Source of the DNA: an uncultured Myxococcales bacterium
GTDB lineage: Bacteria > Myxococcota_A > UBA9042 > DTJE01
Assembly: GCA_937975765.1 (NCBI GenBank)
Contig: CALJUR010000032.1
Location: 6,922-70,921 of the forward strand
DNA: 64,000 nt
Direction of reading: 5' to 3'
Made by a program: the position numbers and the translations under genes. The notes beneath the pieces were generated by a model. That model saw only the letters and a program-made list of their open reading frames with translations. It had not been told where the DNA came from and searched no databases. This document shows, piece after piece, positions 59,818-64,000 of the stretch. How positions within the stretch are numbered: position 1 is the stretch's first letter; each line of letters opens with the position of its first letter.

Positions 59818-60897
59818 TCAGAAGGCCGGGCAGTTCGCCTCGGCGCCGCACGCGGTCTTCTCCCACGGCGCCCCCGACGCCGGCGTGGCCGTGTCCTGCC
59901 GCCAGGTCTCGTAGAACAGGCCCGCCTGGTCCGCCCAGCACTCGTCCACCTGGTACGCCGTGAAGCCCGGGACCGACTGCGACTCGACGACCGCCTTCGC
60001 CCGGCCCTCGCCCGTCGTCGTCCAGCGCGACTCGACCGTCAGCGTCTCGTCCTGCCCGTCCGGCTTCCCCTGCGGCCCCGTGATGTCGGCCGTGGCCCGG
60101 TGCTCGAACCGTCCCGCCAGCGCCGCGTACCTCCAGTACTTGTAGGTGGCATCCACCGGCGCCGGGTCGGCCCCCCACGCGGGCTTCTCGTAGAAGTCCG
60201 TGAACGTGGCCGCGACGGTGTTCGGGTCCGTCCCGGTCGGCGAGGAGCGCCGCACGTCGAAGTCGTAGTGGACCTTCCCGTACAGGCGCGACGGGTGCGC
60301 GGAGTCCATCTGGTGCAACCGGTCGAAGTCCAGGTCCAGCGTGCCGGCGCCCCGGTGCGGCGCGTCCCCCCCGGAGATCGTGCCCCAGGCCAGCGAGTCC
60401 CACGCGCCGTCGCCGGCGTTGATGTTCTTCGCCTCCAGCCGGAACGAGAACTCGCGGTCGGCCTCCTTCGTCATCACGAAACGGAAGGACAGGCGGGACA
60501 GCGGGTCGGAGTCCGTCTCGTTCCAGGGCCCCCAGGTGAACGAGTCCGAAGTCCTCGTGGAGTAGTGGAACGCGGTGACCAGCCGGATCCAGCCGAACAC
60601 CAGCCCCAGGCCGCCGTTCACGCTGCGGATGGCGGCACGGGTCGCCTTGTACAGGTCGCCCGAAAGGTAGGTCGCCGCGTCGCCCTCGCCGGCGATGCAG
60701 CATTCGTCGCAACTGGCGTACGGGTCCAGCAGGGCCGACGACAGCGCGCCGGAGGCCGTGTCCTGCTTCCCCATCTTGATGGCGAGATCCTCCTCCTCGG
60801 GCAGTGCCTCGCGGAACTCGTCGTCCGCCAGGGGCTGGCAGCCGGCAGCCGCCAGCAGCACCGACAGGCCCAGCCACGCGAGGATCGTCCGGTTCAT
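59818..60897 (-). CDS. Lipoprotein of unknown function
   Basis: 359 residues. Signal peptide with lipobox (LSVLLAAAGC, Cys near residue 20). Beta-rich mature part with Trp/Phe-rich strands (SFRFVMTKEADREFSFRLEA, RFEHRATADITGPQGKPDGQ). No catalytic motif; a C-terminal CGAEANC pair. Forms an operon with the protease downstream (40-base gap). A possible -10 TACAAT lies at 60924-60929 on the minus strand. ATG 60897 follows AAGGAGG. Confidence 0.65.
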   Translation of the reverse strand: MNRTILAWLGLSVLLAAAGCQPLADDEFREALPEEEDLAIKMGKQDTASGALSSALLDPYASCDECCIAGEGDAATYLSGDLYKATRAAIRSVNGGLGLVFGWIRLVTAFHYSTRTSDSFTWGPWNETDSDPLSRLSFRFVMTKEADREFSFRLEAKNINAGDGAWDSLAWGTISGGDAPHRGAGTLDLDFDRLHQMDSAHPSRLYGKVHYDFDVRRSSPTGTDPNTVAATFTDFYEKPAWGADPAPVDATYKYWRYAALAGRFEHRATADITGPQGKPDGQDETLTVESRWTTTGEGRAKAVVESQSVPGFTAYQVDECWADQAGLFYETWRQDTATPASGAPWEKTACGAEANCPAF

Positions 60898-60971
60898 CCT
60901 GCACCTCCTTGGAAACCGGACCCATTGTAACGGAATTGCATGGGCCGAAGCGCCTCCTCTCCGTCCCCGGT

Positions 60972-60985
60972 TCTCCCGCGGGAGA
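60972..60985. promoter_or_regulatory. Palindromic candidate enhancer for the sigma54 promoter
   Basis: TCTCCCGCGGGAGA is a perfect 14-base palindrome about 110 bases upstream of the sigma54 promoter, a distance typical for NtrC-family activator sites. Confidence 0.4.
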
Positions 60986-61093
60986 TCCGTGCACATCCCC
61001 GGAAGCACGCCCGCAATCCGACATCGCGAGTCCCGATTCAGCAACCCCTCGTGTTCCCGCGAGTTCCCGGAAATCCGGTCGACCGGTCCATCC

Positions 61094-61109
61094 TGGCACG
61101 CCCCTTGCT
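61094..61109 (+). promoter_or_regulatory. Sigma54 (-24/-12) promoter of the NuoE/NuoF module
   Basis: TGGCAC, GCCCC, TTGCT: an exact TGGCAC-N5-TTGC(T/A) match. It lies 80 bases before the NuoE-like start. Only full match found in the window on either strand. Confidence 0.75.
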
Positions 61110-61189
61110 TAGGGCAGCCGCAGGAGAAGGAAGCGCCCGCCCCGGCGGCGGCCCGGTTCCCTCCGGTGATTGGAAGGAGGCGTGCGAAC

Positions 61190-61879
61190 ATGTCGGTGAA
61201 CCCTGCAACGTGTACCTGCGACGCGGTTCCGGAGGAGGAACTGCTGGCGCGGCTGGACGAGGTGATCGCGGACTACCGCGAGAAGCCCGGAGCCCTGATC
61301 CCGGTGCTGCAGATCGCCCAGGGGATCTTCGGGTACCTGCCCGAGGTGGCCCTCAAGCGAATCGCAGTGGGGCTGGACAAGCCCTTCAGCGAGGTCGCCG
61401 GGGTGGTCGGCTTCTACTCGTTCTTCTCCACCCAGCCGCGCGGCCGGCACCTGATCCGCGTGTGCCTGGGGACGGCCTGCTACGTCCGCGGCGGCAAGCA
61501 GGTGCTGGACGCCCTGAAGCAGAAGCTGAAGTGCGACGTGGGGGACACCACCGCCGACCGCAACTTCACGCTGGAAGTGGCCCGGTGCTTCGGCGCCTGC
61601 GGCCTGGCCCCGGCGGTGATGATCGACGACGACGTGCACCAGCGCGTCAAGCCTGCCCGCCTGCAGGCGATCCTGGACCAGTACGCGGCCCCTGCAGACG
61701 TTCCCCCCGGGCACGCAGGCGGAGGCGACGGGATTGCGCAGCAATCTCTCGCCGGAGCCGGAGTCGCCCCGGGGCATTCCCCCCTCCCCGGGCACGCAGG
61801 CGGAGGCGACGGGATTGCGCAGCAATCTCTCGCCGGAGCCGGAGTCGCCCCGGGGCATTCCAACGTTGGAGGCGAGTGA
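61190..61879 (+). CDS. NuoE-like [2Fe-2S] subunit with in-frame repeat insertion
   Basis: 229 residues. The NuoE/HoxE/HydC-type fold is shown by LIPVLQIAQGIFGYLPEVAL, FYSFFSTQPRGRH, and the [2Fe-2S] cysteines in CLGTACYVRGG and CFGACGLAPAVM. It passes electrons between the FMN/NADH subunit (next gene) and a hydrogenase or other partner. The C-terminus beyond residue ~165 is not part of the family: it consists of two copies of a repeat (peptide core GHAGGGDGIAQQSLAGAGV) encoded by an 81-base tandem unit. ATG 61190 follows GGAAGGAGG. Transcribed from the sigma54 promoter. Confidence 0.85.
   Translation: MSVNPATCTCDAVPEEELLARLDEVIADYREKPGALIPVLQIAQGIFGYLPEVALKRIAVGLDKPFSEVAGVVGFYSFFSTQPRGRHLIRVCLGTACYVRGGKQVLDALKQKLKCDVGDTTADRNFTLEVARCFGACGLAPAVMIDDDVHQRVKPARLQAILDQYAAPADVPPGHAGGGDGIAQQSLAGAGVAPGHSPLPGHAGGGDGIAQQSLAGAGVAPGHSNVGGE
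61705..61861 (+). repeat. 81-bp tandem palindromic repeat inside the NuoE-like gene
   Basis: Two identical 76-base units (61705-61780 and 61786-61861), 81 bases (27 codons) apart. Each unit holds hairpin arms GATTGC/GCAATC around GCA and outer arms GGCGAC/GTCGCC and CCCCGG/CCGGGG. In-frame with no stop. Resembles palindromic elements inserted in coding genes of other bacteria. Confidence 0.85.
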
Positions 61880-61881
61880 CC

Positions 61882-64000
61882 ATGACGACCCGAAAGCGCA
61901 TCGAATCCGTGTCCGAGATGGAGGCCGCGCGCAAGGCCGCGCAGGCCCAGGCCAGCACCGCCGGCGCAAGCCCCGACCGCCGGCAGGTCCTCGTGTGCAC
62001 CGGCGGCGGCTGCATCGCGTCCGGCTCGCTGGAGGTCGTCGCCGCGTTCCGCCGCGCCCTGGCGGCCAAGGGCCTGGACGGCCAGGTCCAGCTGCTGGAG
62101 ACGGGCTGCCTGGGTCCCTGCGCGCAGGGCCCGGTCGTGGTCGTCTATCCCGACGGCACCTTCTACCAGCAGGTCAAGGTCGCCGACGTCGACGAGATCG
62201 TGGACAGCCACCTGCTGCGCAACGTCGTCGTGAACCGGCTGGTCAACCGCCACTCGAAGACCGGCGAACTGGTCCCGCAGATGAAGAACCTCGAGTTCTT
62301 CGCGAAGCAGGTCAAGATCGTCCTGCGCAACTGCGGCATCGTCGATCCGCTGAAGATCGAGGACTACATCGCCCGCGACGGCTACGCCGCCCTGGCGAAG
62401 GCCCTGACGCAGATGACCCCCGACGGCGTCGTCGAGGAGGTGAAGGCGTCCGGCCTGCGCGGCCGCGGCGGCGGCGGCTTCCCGACCGGCCTGAAGTGGG
62501 CCTTCGCGAAGAAGTCCGCCGGCCCCGTGAAGTACGTGCTGTGCAACGCCGACGAGGGCGACCCGGGCGCGTTCATGGACCGGTCGGTGCTGGAGGGCGA
62601 CCCCCACAGCGTGATCGAGGCCATGGCGATTGCCGGCTACGCGATCGACGCGCACGAGGGCTTCGTCTACGTCCGCGCCGAGTACCCGCTGGCCATCGAG
62701 CGGCTGGGCATCGCCCTGCAGCAGGCCCGCGACTGCGGCCTGCTGGGGAAGAACATCCTGGGCACCGGCTTCGATTTCGACCTCCAGATCCGCAAGGGCT
62801 CCGGCGCCTTCGTGTGCGGCGAGGAGACCGCCCTGATGACCTCCATCGAGGGCAACCGGGGCGAGCCGCGCCCGCGCCCGCCGTTCCCGGCGGTCAAGGG
62901 CCTGTGGAACAAGCCATCCCTGCTGAACAACGTCGAGACCTACGCGAGCATCGCCCCGATCCTGCTGAAGGGCGCGACGTGGTACGCGGCCTACGGCACC
63001 CAGAAGTCCAAGGGCACGAAGGTCTTCGCACTGGCCGGCGCGGTCCGCAACACCGGCCTGGTCGAGATCCCGATCGGCATGCCTCTGGGCGAACTGGTCT
63101 TCGAGGTCGGCGGCGGCATCCCCGGCAACAAGAAGTACAAGGCGGCGCAGATGGGCGGCCCGTCGGGCGGCTGCATCCCCACCGAGCACCTGGGCGTGCC
63201 GGTCGACTACGAGTCGCTGATCGAGCTGGGCGCCATCATCGGGTCGGGCGGCCTGATCGTCATGGACGACGACGCCTGCATGGTCGACGTCGCGCGGTTC
63301 TTCCTGGAGTTCTGCCAGGACGAGTCCTGCGGCAAGTGCGCGCCGTGCCGCATCGGCACCAAGCGCATGCTGGAGATCCTCGAGCGCATCTGCGAGGGCA
63401 AGGGCGTCGAGGGCGACGTCGAGCGCCTGATCGAGCTGGGCAACACGATCAAGGACACCGCGCTGTGCGGCCTGGGCCAGACGGCGCCGAACCCGGTCCT
63501 GTCCACCATCCGGTACTTCCGCCACGAGTACGACGCGCACATCCGCGAGAAGCGCTGCCCCGCCGGCGTGTGCAGCGCGCTGGTCCGCGCCCCGTGCCAG
63601 AACGCCTGCCCCGCGGGCGTCGACGTGCCCGGGTTCGTGTCGCTGGTCGCCGAGGGCCGGTACGTCGAGGCGATGCGGTGGCACCGCAACCGCAACCCCT
63701 TCGCGTCGATCTGCGCGCGGGTCTGCTTCCACCCGTGCGAGTCGAAGTGCCGCCGCGTGACGCTGGACTCCCCGGTCGCCATCCGCGGCGTCAAGCGCTT
63801 CATGGTGGACCAGCCGGTCGAGGCGGTGCTGCCCGAGGTCCGCGAGGATCCGAAGAACGCCGGCCGCAGGATCGCGATCGTGGGCGGCGGCCCGGCAGGC
63901 CTGTCCGCGGCCTACTTCCTGGCGCGGCTGGGCTACAAGCCGACGGTCCACGAGGCCGAGTCGGTGGCCGGCGGCATGCTGGTCCAGACGATCCCCGCGT
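61882..64000 (+). CDS. NuoF-GltD fusion, NADH-dependent flavoprotein subunit (3' end outside the window)
   Basis: 706 residues visible, no stop. N-terminal thioredoxin-like [2Fe-2S] part (CTGGGCIASG, CLGPCAQG). NuoF core: GLRGRGGGGFPTGLKW (FMN/NADH), NADEGDPGAFMDRS, CGEETALM, and 4Fe-4S ESCGKCAPCRIGT with the distant CGLG. Then a GltD/NfnB-like region begins: CPAGVCSALVRAPCQNACPA, CARVCFHPCESKC, and the FAD site IAIVGGGPAGLSAAYF. Such fusions occur in bifurcating hydrogenase and formate dehydrogenase modules. It begins two bases after the NuoE-like stop. The full reaction and partner hydrogenase or dehydrogenase are beyond the edge. Confidence 0.88.
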   Translation, partial: MTTRKRIESVSEMEAARKAAQAQASTAGASPDRRQVLVCTGGGCIASGSLEVVAAFRRALAAKGLDGQVQLLETGCLGPCAQGPVVVVYPDGTFYQQVKVADVDEIVDSHLLRNVVVNRLVNRHSKTGELVPQMKNLEFFAKQVKIVLRNCGIVDPLKIEDYIARDGYAALAKALTQMTPDGVVEEVKASGLRGRGGGGFPTGLKWAFAKKSAGPVKYVLCNADEGDPGAFMDRSVLEGDPHSVIEAMAIAGYAIDAHEGFVYVRAEYPLAIERLGIALQQARDCGLLGKNILGTGFDFDLQIRKGSGAFVCGEETALMTSIEGNRGEPRPRPPFPAVKGLWNKPSLLNNVETYASIAPILLKGATWYAAYGTQKSKGTKVFALAGAVRNTGLVEIPIGMPLGELVFEVGGGIPGNKKYKAAQMGGPSGGCIPTEHLGVPVDYESLIELGAIIGSGGLIVMDDDACMVDVARFFLEFCQDESCGKCAPCRIGTKRMLEILERICEGKGVEGDVERLIELGNTIKDTALCGLGQTAPNPVLSTIRYFRHEYDAHIREKRCPAGVCSALVRAPCQNACPAGVDVPGFVSLVAEGRYVEAMRWHRNRNPFASICARVCFHPCESKCRRVTLDSPVAIRGVKRFMVDQPVEAVLPEVREDPKNAGRRIAIVGGGPAGLSAAYFLARLGYKPTVHEAESVAGGMLVQTIPA

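Overview
The window is high-GC, densely packed bacterial DNA with short gaps, many ATGA/GTGA start-stop overlaps and frequent GTG/TTG starts. The gene content suggests a Gram-negative, probably Myxococcota/deltaproteobacteria-like anaerobe or facultative anaerobe. The reasons are a KorABCD 2-oxoacid:ferredoxin oxidoreductase, an Hmc-like membrane redox complex with multihaem cytochrome, two sigma54-type two-component systems, an OmpA protein with thrombospondin type-3 repeats, PEGA and SUMF-domain proteins, Asp/Ala-rich lipoproteins and a MYXO-CTERM-like protein tail. This placement is inference; no rRNA, tRNA, CRISPR array or classical IS element was seen.

Layout. 0-2.6 kb: end of a TPR gene and a YkgJ-type cysteine-cluster protein. 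2.6-6.1 kb (minus): OsmC, PP2C phosphatase, exported TldD-like peptidase and Nudix hydrolase. 6.2-9.8 kb (minus): GNAT protein and korDABC. 10-12.4 kb (plus): DUF6132-like, FmdB, HEAT and lipocalin-like proteins. 12.5-19.5 kb: envelope and surface genes (PBP4, SUMF lipoprotein, PEGA protein, CDP-alcohol phosphatidyltransferase, Asp/Ala lipoprotein) plus an aldo/keto reductase. 19.7-25.2 kb: glycosidase-like protein, FadL porin, lipoprotein and a second lipocalin-like protein. 25.4-32.0 kb: HmcE/HmcB/HmcC-cytochrome complex followed by a sensor kinase with two c-haem motifs, a sigma54 response regulator and a small membrane protein. 32.3-43.0 kb: mostly metabolic genes (M2 peptidase, amidotransferase, PIG-L deacetylase, MntP, chalcone-isomerase-like protein, cysteine synthase with an unusual CysRS, cyclase, ADP-dependent sugar kinase). 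43.0-43.9 kb: a REP-associated tyrosine transposase with its own GTAG-REP palindromes. 43.9-50 kb: Tex, OmpA/TSP3, PrmA and a second PIG-L. 50-57.2 kb: NapH-like ferredoxin, GlpT/UhpC-type transporter with a DctBD-like kinase/regulator pair, and glutamine synthetase. 57.4-60.9 kb: surface proteins including a zinc protease. 61.1-64 kb: a sigma54 promoter driving a NuoE-like subunit and a NuoF-GltD fusion that runs off the window.

How genes work together. The kor operon, the Hmc-like complex and the NuoE/NuoF-GltD module are all low-potential electron-transfer systems, and the haem-sensing kinase beside the Hmc-like complex suggests redox feedback on this chain. Many intergenic regions carry a regular sigma70-type promoter: TTGAC-like -35, 17-bp spacer, TA(C/G)CNT-like -10. 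Three repeat families occur: GTAG-REPs around the RAYT, ~105-160 bp inverted-repeat elements in two related classes (A and B), and a palindromic 81-bp unit duplicated in frame inside the NuoE-like gene.
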